A stretch of DNA of 64,000 nucleotides from Ptychodera flava (lineage: Eukaryota; Hemichordata; Enteropneusta; Ptychoderidae), in contig NC_091930.1 in NCBI RefSeq assembly GCF_041260155.1, positions 17,062,656 through 17,126,655 of the forward strand, given 5' to 3'. Positions 31,855 through 45,200 of the stretch are shown here, one piece after another. The position numbers and the translations under genes are program-made. Within the stretch, counting starts at the first letter, position 1; the number at the start of each line of letters is the position of its first letter. The notes beneath the pieces are model-generated. The model saw only the letters and a list, made by a program, of their open reading frames with translations. It was not told the origin of the DNA and made no database searches.

Positions 31855-33980
31855 GATTCTCAATGTCGCCAAAACTGCGCATGTGCAGCATGGTGGTAAA
31901 TGCCAATCAGTCAACCAGCTACTTATACTATGTACATGTAGTTGATTTCTTGTGGTCGCATTAAGTAGGCAGACTGCTAGCCCATCGAACTAATATCATG
32001 CTGTCGCATTAAGTAGGTAGTCTGCTAGCTCATCAAACTAAATAGCATCCTGTAACCTTTGAACTGTGTTTTACCGGAGAATCTATTTTAACAGAAATTT
32101 CACTGCTCACGTGACCTAGTAGTGTAACAGGTAGAATATCATATATTGAACATTTTAGTTAGTTTAGTTGTAGGAAATAACTTGTGTACTAAATACCGTA
32201 CAAAATCATAAAGCATGTTGTAATAGCATAGAAATACTGTTCAGTCTTTATTGTGCAGAGCCACGAAAATTGCCATGGTTACCAGCGAAAATGCCAAAAG
32301 CTAGTCTGCATACAGTGTCTTCGTTTACCTGTCCCTTCTTTCGACATTTTGATTTATAATGCGTTTTTTAAAAAGATTCGGATAGTGAGTCCTCTTATTC
32401 ACTAGATTTGACATGATTAAAGCTGAACGGTTTTGTATAATGTCTGTAACCAGGGGACGACAAAGGCGACGCACAGACACTGGCGCCATTGGAGCCCGCG
32501 GCACTTTTTTCCTGCACCCTGGTCCGTACAACCGCAGTACCATCTGACATAATTTACACAACCAACTGTATCTTCACGTAACAAGCCAACTATGAAATGC
32601 GCTAGTTATCAATTTCAGAGAACAATAGGCAAGAAGTTTATGGTTTTAGTATTGCAGATATAGTGAAAACCAACCCCAAAACCACCGACGGTTTCAAGAC
32701 TGTGTATTTTCCTTTCCATGCACAACACTTCCTCATGTTACTTTTCTGTCATTTTAAAATTAATTGTACATTGAAATTTCATGTTTTATATGATGAAATA
32801 ACACTATCATTTATCTGTCTTTTTGCGATAAATATGTTGTCATGTAAAGGGCAGATTACCGAATATCGAATATTTTTAAATGTATATTTAGAGTAAGATC
32901 TTTGTCATGTTAAAGATAAGTTTCCGTAAAAGGGTTTGGAAAGACAGGGTTTCCGAACGTTTAACAGCCTACTAATAGGTCTGCAACAATTACTTGCAAT
33001 TGACGAAAGAATCATTTTAGGGCATTTTAAGAAGAAACAATGTCACTCTAAACTATTTACGGCAAGGCATGTGGTGCAGACGACATGGCAGAACTAACTC
33101 TGCCTATGTCAAAATGAGAAAAATCAAAGGTCAGTCAGTAGGTCGTCTTATCGATTGGTTCTGGTGATTCAGGCTATAATGGGAAGAGGTTCGAAAATCG
33201 ATTATGAAACCAAAACAATGTGGAATCTTAAAGGCTTGTACGTACTTTGAAATCCTAAAATTCAACATGATGTATCGTCATAGTTAGGTTTGTGAAACGT
33301 TACGGGTGGCATAACATTTGCTCCAAGGCAAAATACTAATCGACCAAGTGCATTGAAGCTGGCGATTTTCCCGACAGCCTTGCTTGATTTGCTGTTTTCA
33401 TGCCGTGAAAATGTGAAATTAGTCGAGATAGCATTTCAGGAGTAACACTTCAACCCTGGTTTTAGCTAACGACTGAATATCACACTCGATATCAAATAGT
33501 AATGTCATGTAGATAACTGAATTTTACATGTCATTTTCATGTTTACTTGCTAGTTGCTGTTAAAGTTAACCTTGATTGCACGTCTGTGTGATAATATAGC
33601 ATGGTTAACATCGAATAAATCTAGAGAATTACATACCTACATTTCGAAATATTTACTTAAAACCCTGTCTAGTAATCAAAAATGTCTTTCTTTTAAAAAT
33701 CGCGGTACCATTTTTTTAAAAGCCGCTTAAATGAGTATAAACTATTTTTAACTTTAATAAGAGCGCCGGTATCATTTTCTGAGTTGTGTATATCGTGTTG
33801 TATGAAATAATCTCATTTTTTGTAACTAATAACAACTTGTAAATAGGCACTGTACAATTTTGTAACCTTGTCTTTATGATTGATAAAATTGAAATGCTTT
33901 GTACCAGTTTTAAAGAACGATGAAATAAAATCGGCATAGTGTAAGCTTGACTTAGATTCTGTTTCGGATTTTTAAAGGAC

Positions 33981-34308
33981 TAAGGTAGTAGGCACCGCGA
34001 AAGAGGCAAACCTAAACTTTTGCTCAAAATTTCTCAATAAAATGTTCAACCTTTCTCTTTCAAACTTAAGAATTAAAGTCTGGGGTCACCGTGCAAAGTA
34101 ACATTTATCAATATTTGGAATTCAAAATGGCCGCCATCCCTGTGTTGACTGTACAGGGAAATACATTTTCGGTTTTCGAAAAAAGAGGACGATGAAAATT
34201 TTTCTCACTCCAAGATCTTAAATATAAGTCCCCGCAAAAGGTAGACCAGAACGCTATTGAAAAATATGAAAATCCAAATATCTGTTCCCGGGGTGCAGTG
34301 TACCTTAA
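33981..34308. mobile_element. family 1 MITE, partner of 7112-7450
   Basis: It runs from taaggtagtaggcaccgcga to gcagtgtaccttaa and contains attcaaaatggccgccatcc. It occupies the same position in the block as 7112-7450. Confidence 0.6.
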
Positions 34309-35404
34309 AAGGTATGCATTGCTAAAGAATCGTAAATTTCCGTCCAATTCCCTCCCCATATATAATACACTTACCAACAGTCAAGTATTGTCGATAGAAG
34401 AACATTTCCTCCAGTAATTTGTCAGCCAATTATAAATGAGGATTTAAAAAAAACTCTTATCATGACCCTTCATTAAAATAGCAGTCAAAACGGCCAGTTT
34501 ATTCAGAAATTTGCAAATGTAAAGCTCCAATAGTATTACAATAACCTGTTCTGTCTGGTTTTTAAAATATCAGTGATCGCGTGACCTAAATGTCACGTGA
34601 TTCCGGTGCAAATAAAAGACAATGCTTGCCTCTACCTTTGCATCGAAAGAGAACGTGTGCCCTTCTAAAATTGGAATATTCATACTCTCCCCAAAACCTG
34701 TCAGAATAAATCTTTGCACGACCGACATAATGATGTCATCGCATCTCTTTTGTTCCTGCTTGCATTGAAATGTCCAATAATATTCCGCCTTTCTGAAATG
34801 CAAGTGAATTTATAAGCATTCGGGCATCCCCTCTTAAACAGAGGAATGTTCCATCGCTGACGACAATAAGTACAATTGCACAAATGAAAAAGAAAGAATG
34901 TCTTGCATCTTGAGGAATTGAACATTGGTTCCGATCTCCATTCAAGCACTAAATTGTAACTACCCTCCTTGAAGTCAGGCAACGCACATTAGCCCGAGCC
35001 CTGTCAATGATATTTATGCTCCATCGATTTCTTTGAAATATGAAATGGTCTAAACTCTCTGATATTCGTGATAATGAGCAAAATGAGAAATTACCACAAG
35101 AAGTACCTTGAAATGTCCTTTGTTTCTATTTATTTAAATTTTCATACCAAATGTCATTTTGTTTAAAGTGTTCTATCCTGCTACCAATATCAGGGGCAAA
35201 CAGACAGACAATCAACTATACACATCCACTTGTCTATGATGAGCCACATTTGCTGTTGTCGGGTTAAGAGTCGTTTCTGAATTTCTGGTGTTGGTAGAAA
35301 CCTGAGTAGATGAAGTTTTGCAGTGTAATGCGAGATACGGTTGCCCAAGTATGAAAGGGACATCGGCATGACCGCATGCGCAGTGGAGATATTTTTAGCC
35401 AAGA

Positions 35405-35614
35405 CAGTTTTGTGTAAACAGTTTACATCGGCGCACAAGTCGGGGGAAAAGAGTACATCGAGAAATGACGAATTACTCTCACTGAATGTGGTGTTTGGTC
35501 TCATAGGAGATACCGAAGAAAGCTAATGGTTTCGGATTAAACCAACTAAGTCTGGGAACGACAGCAATATATTTTTGAGCTCGGTGGCTGTGTCTAACGA
35601 CTTTTCTCCAGCGG
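35405..35614 (+). promoter_or_regulatory. candidate 5' non-coding exon of gene C
   Basis: Counterpart of 8440-8668 ending in gcgg|gtaaga. The role is inferred only from conservation and the expected upstream exon. Confidence 0.22.
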
Positions 35615-37751
35615 GTAAGAAGTTTATTGTTGAGATTTTTAAAGTTAAAAAAATCAGCTAGAAGTATTCTAAGAACTCTCCATGCCAAATAACAGTGAAG
35701 CCATTAAAATTATATGAATATTTGGGATAAGCCTAGCTATAGTCTTACACCTGAGGCAAACAAATTAAACTAAGTTACATTAATTGGAAAGTCGCAGACG
35801 AGATCTTTACTGTTACCGTTGGTGACGTCATCGTTATTTTGTGCAAACAGCATTATGACGCGCCTTTATGAGTTATCGCAAGTGTACCCACAGTTATGTC
35901 ACTTGCATGTGATAAAAACGTTTTCATTTGGTTTGTTTATGTATTTCTTGTCGTAAAACCATGTGAGTTTTTGTGATTGTCTTTGTTGATACTCTTGCCT
36001 ATCCTGGAACAATTGCAGAATCTAGAGTGACCTCGTTTCTCGCAGTGATCTGTACGTATATACCATGCAGCCTATTCCTTTTCAAGGCAACTCGTAGTCG
36101 ACCGAGCGTTAACAAAGACCGATCAAAGTGGTAACGCCTGGCAATGCAAATAGTGACTTTTTCAGAAGTTGTTCTCTTAAAGGAAGTGACCGTGACCTCA
36201 GAAGGCACAACAATTCTGGGAAGAAAAACTTTGCCATTGTTTGAAATTCTATGTTAGTGTGCTATGTTTTTGTTCATGATCACTGTTATGTCAAAGTTCG
36301 GGACTTCATCACAACCCGCATTTAGAGTCTGATTGGCCGTGATAGTAGACTAACACGCAGAATAAAATGACAGCGTGTTGCCCTGAAGGATTGCACCACA
36401 TTTGTCAATGAAATTAAAAAAAAATAATTTATCTTTGTTTGTTGCTCCTTTATAAAATTTCATTTTGCCGTTTCGAAAATGTCCTAATCGATGGTAACCT
36501 GTTTGAAAATCCTCACAAATCGCCCATCATATACTTTATTGTGTAAACATTGGTAACGTAATGTTCTGCAAAAATACTCGTGTCACAAGGAATTTTATAG
36601 AACAGAAACGCTTTGAAAATACGCTAAAATCTCATGTACTTATGGAGACGTTCTGATAATTTCGCAAATATGTAGTCGTGTGGTAAAAATGAAGTTGACA
36701 AACTCTTTAAAGTTCTCAAAATCAAACGTATAGTTATATTTATGACTAATAGACCTTATGTGGCGATTTTACAAACACCGTACGGATGGTGTTGACGTAT
36801 GTTATTAGAAATCATGTCCAAGAATTTCATCATTGATCTTTGAAGCAAGAAAAAACACATTGATTCGTGTTCATATAACGTATCAGTTGCGAATTGGGAG
36901 CTAGGAAAGAAACAAACAAATATGGCCGCCCTTTAGTGCACTCACAAGACAGTGTGTAAAACGCTTCGGTTCAGTCACGGTTGAAAGGAAACTTTTATAA
37001 GGACAGTCTAGAAAGGTCAGGGTATAACTATTGCAGGGCGTGTCATCACCCTTAGATTATGTCATAGCGTCTCGTGTGACTAACAACAGTGTCGCCATAA
37101 CGACCACGCCAAACACAGGGACCTCTAAACTGGCTTTATGAGTGACAAAGAATGGTTCAGTGTCGGATCATGATTTGAAATCTCGAGTATTTGTGAACTT
37201 AGCGTTGCGGTTCTTCAACAGTCACCCTACATGTGATTTCTGTAGTTCATCTTGATTTACAAGAAACGCCCAGAGAACGCGATTAAGTCAAAATGCCACA
37301 CGTCAAGTAATGAAATCAAATTACAACTTACATTTTCCGCTTGCACAAAGTTTAGCCGTTATGCTAACTAAAGGTCTCGAAAAACTCTCATAGTTTCTAG
37401 AACCGATACCTGTAATCCAGTTGTGTGTCTTACGCTTCACGGGAGAAGCACAGCTTCAAACTGCATAGACTGCAAATTGTGATATACTATACTACATTCT
37501 TTAACGTTAGCAAAACACGACTTCTTGTTCTTACTCCCCCCCCCCAATAAAATCAAGTGAAAGTATGTATTATTGGACATACCAGCGCAGTCAACTAACT
37601 TGCGCTGTTCTCAGTTACAGTTTGTTACTAAATATAGCTGCACATGCGCGTCATCGGACACCGCTGCTTGAAACGCGGGCAAATTTTGTCAATATTGCAT
37701 GTATGACTGTTGTTGCAGCTTGTAGTCTTAGCCGTCGCATTCTGAGGCTTT

Positions 37752-38020
37752 CTTTCGCCCAGTTTAATAGATGTATTCATTACTTCGCTTCGATAAAGTT
37801 TTTGTGCGATGTGTGATAGTGAGCGTGTGAGTGCTTCACGAACTCTACAGCGTGTGGAGGGGGTTACAGTCAGAAAAATTGTAAACAACTAAGCTCGGTT
37901 AGTGAACCAATCTTTTTTGAGATTGGGGATTTGGCCAAGCGGTTTTGTCTGTGGCTTCTCCGCCAGGTGACTGGGTACAGTACATTGTGAATTCGAACCG
38001 ATTGAAACCACCGTATATTC
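37752..38020 (+). mobile_element. tRNA-derived SINE-like repeat, copy 2
   Basis: It has ggccaagcgg as box A and a decayed box B (gaattcgaacc) near 37925-38003, with an upstream flank matching 24561-24830 in reverse. The copy-1 intergenic block lacks it at the matching place. Confidence 0.5.
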
Positions 38021-38225
38021 AATTTGTGCATATGTCGCATCATTGTCGTATCATCGTCCAAAAGTGTAATCTAAGAAAGCGGACAAATATATCAATGACG
38101 TCATTTGCGAACGAGAATTCACTTGTCAACAATAACATGTACAGAATGTATTATATGGAGAGATAGCATGACAATTTGTATATCGATATATTTTGAGAGA
38201 ACGGGAAGAAAACACGCATACTGTC

Positions 38226-38228
<3 letters not shown>

Positions 38229-38285
<57 letters not shown>
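38229..38285. repeat. (TAA)n microsatellite
   Basis: About 19 units of TAA shortly before the start exon of gene C. Confidence 0.95.
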
Positions 38286-38538
38286 TGTCATATTTAAAGT
38301 TATACTTCATTTTAAAGAAGCGAACAGCATGTTCAAATCAATCTACAACGTTGATACATTGCTGTAATACCAGTTTGCTCGTTAAGCAATGTTATAATGA
38401 ATTACTTGCGAATGACATTCTGTTGAAAAAGGCAATATTTAAATCACTATACACTCCAATTTCATCGATTGAATGAATGTGATTTCTTTGCCAGAATGGA
38501 TATCACTAAAAATATATTTTTATTTTAATATTTTGCAG

Positions 38539-38633
38539 CCTTAACAAGTCAACCCAGAGTCCCTACGCTACCTCAATGTTTTCACTGATCCTATTCTCGA
38601 TTCTGCTGACGTCATCGATGTCATCATGTACAG
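38539..38633 (+). CDS. gene C exon 1 coding: 5' UTR end plus signal peptide
   Basis: Acceptor tattttaatattttgcag. ATG at 38576 gives [20 protein letters not shown], donor aca g|gtaaat, phase 1. It differs from gene B by Leu to Ser at residue 14. Confidence 0.82.
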
Positions 38634-41600
38634 GTAAATGGCGCTTTATAATGAATGTTAAGAATTGAAATCGAGGATAACACTTCCTTCAAATAGTTTC
38701 TTTTTTACTGCGTGACTTTGTAATCGATGAAAAGAAATGAACGGCGAATATTGTGTTCAGTTCTGTTCTGGTTTAGATTTTATGGCACAAACCTAAAAAC
38801 AATGACCGCTGTATCAAAGGCGACAAAAATTAACTTGGGCGCTCAAAGGGTAAGCAAAGTGAACCACAAGAAAAAGTCCATTTCTGTGCAGTCACATATT
38901 AAGTGTGCATATTGTGACGTAATGTACATGTAACAAAGTATATGTGAGCTTGGCCTTGATTTACTTCGACGGTATCTTTCAAGTTCGCGGTCGCTGATTA
39001 CTATACACAAGTAATTTGTTTTTATTTAATCTCGAACCAACAGGTTGCCCCAATAACAGGTTCGTTTGAAAATTAAAATATAATACAAAAACGAAAAATA
39101 TATAACAGTTACAACGAAAACAAACAGACAGGAGAATTCACATTAAAAAAAACAGCAACACAGCGAAAGATACACAGAAATACATCTAGATAAAAGTAAT
39201 TATTCAGAAAAAAGGATCTACATAATCCATGACGAAAATTACGGAAGTTATTAAAAATATCTAAATTTTGCTTGTTACAGATAGAATTAAAATATGTCTG
39301 AGATGGTGATAAAAATGAGTGTTTCAAGATATTCGTACGTGCTGACACTGGTCTAAAAAGAACAGCACGACGCAAGGTAAAAGCAGGAACGTTAAAATGA
39401 ATCTGTGCAAGAACATCTGGTACACTATAAACTGAGTGAAGGATTTTATAAAGAAAAAGAGTGTCTAAAAATTTTCGCCTGTTCTCCAATGTTGGAAGGC
39501 GAAATTCATAACATAGGTTACTATACCAGGGCTCGAAATTAACTTTTTACCCTGGTAGTCCACTTGAGCTACCATTTTCTGAAGTTGGTAGCCCAGTGAC
39601 AATGGCTGGTAGTCCATGAATATTTTAGTTTAGGGATACTGTACTCGTCCGAGTATAAGCCCCTGTTCAGCAACACAAAATAGCAGTAAATACGGCTAGT
39701 TTTCAAACTAGGGGCTTCAACTCGAGAAACCCCATGTTATGTGTCACGAACGCTTAATTTCTGCTAATTTATGTATATTTTAACACTTTCTATCACTTTC
39801 AAAATCGGCTTATACATCCAAAGAAATTGTAACTTGAGTAAAGAAAAAAATATTCTCATGATCTTTATGAACTGGCATGCCTTGTTACACCCGAGTCTCT
39901 CTATACAGAACGTAATACATTGATACTGATCGACAACCATAGATAAAAGACAGCGAAACTCAGTTAACTGACACAGTGTTTTATATTACTATTTCAAATC
40001 AAACTGATTACATAATCTCTTGATATAGAAGTTACAGTTTTGTGAAATTTCAGCATCAAAACCCTAAAACTTGACACAAGCACGTACGTCTTGTATGCTG
40101 TCGATCAACAGCATGGTGTGAACTGGCATGCAAAGACTGCACACGGAAAGGCAACTCAACATTCTAGTATCAAATGCTAGATGCATCTTGTGAAAACAAC
40201 AACATAGCAGTGGAAATTGTAATAGTCACCAGAAAAAACTCTTCACAGAACACGATTGGAACTAATTTGGGATAATTGGATGGTGAAGTAATGTCGATTT
40301 CATCTACAAATGTTATCTCATCTGCTTTTCTTTTTACGTTACACACTTGTTTTTATGAGTAATTTGCAATATTGCAACATTCAGCTATACTGCACCTAAC
40401 ACTTTTGAGAAATTTGAAAATATGCAAATCCAATTATCCCAAATTAGTTCCAATCGTGTTATAGATGAAAGGATAATTGCTTCAAACAAATGAAACTGCA
40501 TGTTGACTGCATTTAGCTCGTCCGAAAGTGACGGACATCGCACGCCAAGTATTTCATGTCCCAGGCTTTGGTAGTCCGTGTGGGCTACCATTTCATGGAC
40601 TTTGGTAGCCCCAGGGAAAAGTTGGTAGTCTGTGGACGCGGGACTACCGCTAATTTCGAGCCCTGTATACAGAGCCTTTGAGTAAGCCATCGATGAACGG
40701 AAACAAAGATACTTGATAAATTTTATTTGGACTCTTTCTAATTTCTTTATTAAATATAATTGATGAGGGGACCAGATGGGTGAGCAGTATTCAACGTGGC
40801 TTCTGACGTAGAAGACATACAATGTTTTTAAAACTTTGATACTATTAAAATATTTACAAAAACGCTTGATATATCCAAGCATTTTAAAAGCCTTTGAAAC
40901 AACATGGTTAATGTGCATAAGTGCCTTAAGTTTGGCGCCAGCAGTAAAACAGTACAGTGGTTTGCTTTGAAGCATTGGCATTAGGTGAACTAGAGATATT
41001 GTCTAAATCGAGGTGTTGCCAACACTGTCAGGTGCAATTAACAGCTAAGCGGTAAAATGAGTCGATCATAAAAAATCAACTCTGCAAAAGTTGAAACATT
41101 GTCTAGCAGGAGGTCAGACGTAGTCTAAACAACACTACCACATATGTCCAAGCACTGTCCAAGTCTTATCATTGGCTTTCAGGTGTAGTTGTTTTGACTA
41201 CATCTGACCTGCTGTAAGACAATGTTTTAAATTTGGCTGAGTTGATTTCACTGTTGTCGACTTGAATTACTGCTCAGCTGATAATTACATCTGACAGTGT
41301 TGACAACACCTCAATTTAGACAATATGTCTACTTCGCGTAATGCCAATGCTTCAAAGCAAACTACTGTAATTTAAATCTTGGACGAATTCAGTAATATGC
41401 TTTAAACTGCCTGACATTTCTTACGCTGTGCGTTGATAACTAAAGAATACACACTGTGGCAATTGTAGGTTAACTAATCCATTTAATATTTCATACATGC
41501 TTATATCGTAGGTCAGTAACAAAATATTATCACAAGCCCAAACGACACCGTTGCACCAATCAGAGGAACGGTGACTCTCACTTGTGTCGCTGTCAACAAA

Positions 41601-42116
41601 ACAGGTCATTTGCTATGGTTACACAATGACGATCGGGTGATATCTAAAGACGATCGCATTATAGCTGCAGACGATCGGTGAGTATGACGATTTCAAGTCT
41701 CCGGTGCAGCAGTGCTTTTACTTGTAAGTTCTCTTTACTCAGCACGACTACTGAGGCCCGGTTGGTGTTTTCAAACCTGTTTTATTTCCAGATATGAAAT
41801 TGTTGGTGACGGCGACAGTGACGAGTACAGCCTAAAGATACACAATTTAACAGCTTCAGACCAGGGTACATACCGATGTCTGTTGACGAAGTCAGACAAC
41901 CATGGCCAGGTTGTTCCAGACGCCGCTCAGCTGAATGTAGGTAAGCAATGTATCAATTCTGTCTTCATCTGTATCTTTGTGATATTGACATGCGTTTACA
42001 CATGAGTATGTATGTATGTATGTATGTATGTATGTATGTATGTATGTATGTATGTATGTATGTATGTATGTATGTATGTATGTATGTATGTATGTATGTA
42101 TGTATGTGTGTGTATG

Positions 42117-42148
<32 letters not shown>

Positions 42149-42170
42149 TGTATGTATGTATGTATGTATG

Positions 42171-42201
<31 letters not shown>

Positions 42202-45200
42202 ATGTATGTATGTATGTATGTATGTATGTATGTATGTATGTATGTATGTATGTATGTATGTGTGTGTGTATGTGTGTATGTATGTATGTATGTATGTATG
42301 TATGTATGTATGTATGTATGTATGTATGTATGTATGTATGTATGTATGTATGTATGTATGTAGGTAGGTAGGTAGGTAGGTAGGTAGGTAGGTAGTTAGG
42401 TAGGTATGTATCTGTGTGCATGTACATATATGCACGTGTGTGTGTGCGTGTGTGTGTGTGTGTTATAGTGCGGGTAGATGGGCTGGTCGGTGAGGGGTAG
42501 GGTGTTTGTTGGATGGTTTAATGGATGTAAGGAATGGTTGGCTGATGTATAGTTTTATCCGGTGATATAGTTAGGAATATACATGAAATATGTATACTCT
42601 TAAGTGAAAAGCATTTTTTGAATATTTCAGTAGACACTGAATTGCAGACGTTCATAAAGACACCTACTTCTATTACAACCGCTGTTGGATTCAACGTTAC
42701 ATTTGAATGCGCTGTCGCCAACAAAGTAGGTACATTGATTTGGTTCATTGACGGCAGCCCCGTCAGCGCAGACGAACGTGTTGTCGCCTATGACAACAGG
42801 TACAGTATAGTCGTGGGGCAGTCACAGCGACAGTACAACTTGAACATCCATCGAGTCGTCGCAGAGGATTCTGGGATATATCAATGTGTTGTTACTCAAG
42901 CTGCTAACAATCCCAGAATCGAGTCCAGTGTCGTCAGGCTGACAGTAAATGGTAAGCACTTCTGTCGTCATATTTCGAAAATCTTAACTGTGTCAACGAT
43001 CGTTTGAAGATAAGTGCAGATAATGCTCTTGATACATCGACAGACATTAGTGCGAATTCTTTAGCAAGAGGCATGGTATGGTAAACTTTTAACACTGAGT
43101 ATCTTTCAGTGTTTGACTGCCATACATCGATGAGCATCATTTGGGCCTCAACATCGAACTCAGTGAATACTTCGAACATAGACATTTCGTGTCAGTCAAT
43201 ACTTACTTCATTGGACAATATCTGTAACTTTTTAAACAGATTTTCACTACAGTTCTCCTCTTCAAACAAAATGCATTTTCTTGATTTCTCCAAAGAAAAT
43301 GTTGAAATGTAAATCGTTAGCCTCCACAGCAAGACTCATTACGTTCTATATGATGTGTTATTGTCGAAGAGCGAATTCTGGTCAAAGCTAAAATTCGCTG
43401 TGGATAATACAATTGAATGTTACGCCTATTAGGGCTGTGTTTGAAGGCTAAATATTTCACATGTTGAGAGAGTGGAACAGTCAAGGTACACTGAAAGTGG
43501 AGTTTGAATAATTTCGCCATTAAGGTAGTGCACAACTCAAAATTGAAGAACTCGATCTCTTGATTAAATTATCCCAAATGAAACATATCAAGAATAAAAA
43601 TCCGGGATCACCGGGCAAAGTACTGTACTTGAAAAACATTTACCCAACAGTTAGCAATACCTGAAAATTTATTTAATTAAAATGGTCGCGATCCCTGATT
43701 TAGCTCTGTTGAGAAGTTTATTGTGATTTTCAAAAAATTAGTAGGCCAGAGAAACTCCACTGACTCCAATAACTAAAAATGAAACGCCATAAACAGTGAA
43801 CCAGCAAGGAGTTTAAAAGTTGAGAGTTCGAATATTTGTTTCCGAGAGGAATTCTACTTTAAGTCAACTTAGTGAAGCGTTCTAGAACTGCTACCCTTAA
43901 AATACTTTTCTGGTATGCGTTCTTTCATTCAGCTTCAAGTTTACAATCATTCTTGGTTGAACCGAGCAGTGTTATTCTCTTAGAAGACAGCAACCACACC
44001 TTACAGTGCTCTGTCAGTGACAAGGAAGGTGTTGTCATTTGGCAAAAAGATGGCGAACCTTTAAACAGTGATTACATTCTGAACAATGGCGTTTCTAGTC
44101 GCATTTATCAAGTAGAGGCGCCAACCAATGTCGGCGTGGAATATAACTTAATTATAAAGAGTGTGACGTCAGAAGAAGCAGGCACGTACACATGTACGGT
44201 TACTGCAGCTGGAAGTTCAAGTTACTTGATGTCGAGGGCAGCAACTGTCATTGTTATTCAAGGTAAGTTCTTGCTACGTTTTTCTCCATACGTCTAGGTT
44301 AATCGTTTGTGTCTTTTGAGAGGTTTGATGCCGTCAACGTTGTTGCTGTTCTTCTTCTTCTTTGTCGTGGTGCTTTTGGTGATGATGCTCCTGATGCTGC
44401 TGCTGATGATGATGACGACGACGACGATGACGACGACGACGACGATGATTATGATGGTGGTGGTGATGGTGGTGGTGGTGGTGGTGGGGTGGTGGAGAAA
44501 GTTTAGTTTTTGCAACAGTACAGACAATTGCAACTATGATGAAGCAGGCTCTTAACTGCTCTTCTTTGAATCTGAAGATTACCTTTTGACCTGTCGCATT
44601 GCCAATGTACATAACATAATAGCAAATTTCTCATGTCAAAACATTGAACAGGAAAATTAACCCAGCTTAATTTTGTTACCAGAGCAAACTATCTCCCAAT
44701 CACCCACGTCACGAGTTGGACAACCGGGAGATAACATTACCTTACAGTGTGAAACAAGACACAAAGTTGGATATCTGAAATGGTATCGAAGTCAAGACAA
44801 TCAACAAAGTCTTAAGAAGATCAGCACAGACACAAGTATGGAGACAGCATTCTCAGACAGGTGAGTGTCAACAGTAGAACGCCATGATCTAATAAAAAGT
44901 CAGTTTGTCGTGAAATGTAACTTTCCAGTATCAACCAAGTCTTTCAGAAATTATAGGTAAACAACAGCTAAGGGTGTTAACCTCACCAATTCGAGGTCAG
45001 ATGCATTTGTGTTAATTGTTTTTGTTTTATCAAACTTAGATATTCAATTATCGGTGACCAAGCGAATGGAGAGTACATCCTTCAAATATGCAACTTACAG
45101 AACAGCGACGCTGGTCAGTATTCGTGTCATTTGACGGAAGAGGGCGTTCAGGGATATGTGTGGTCGACACCGGCTGAGTTGAAAGTTATCACATGTGAGT

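Larger units (their letters stand above)
31855..38538. repeat. intergenic block, copy 2 of the ~27-kb duplication
   Basis: It aligns with 4915-11356, with many point changes and small indels. A copy-2-specific insertion is the tRNA-like repeat at 37752-38020. No coding exon is recognised. The promoter of gene C should lie here but is not identified. Confidence 0.75.

Noticed and set aside
41515..41520. Alternative acceptor AG at gtcag that would skip the TAA in gene C
   Set aside because: Splicing there shifts the frame out of the Ig sequence and does not restore the domain.
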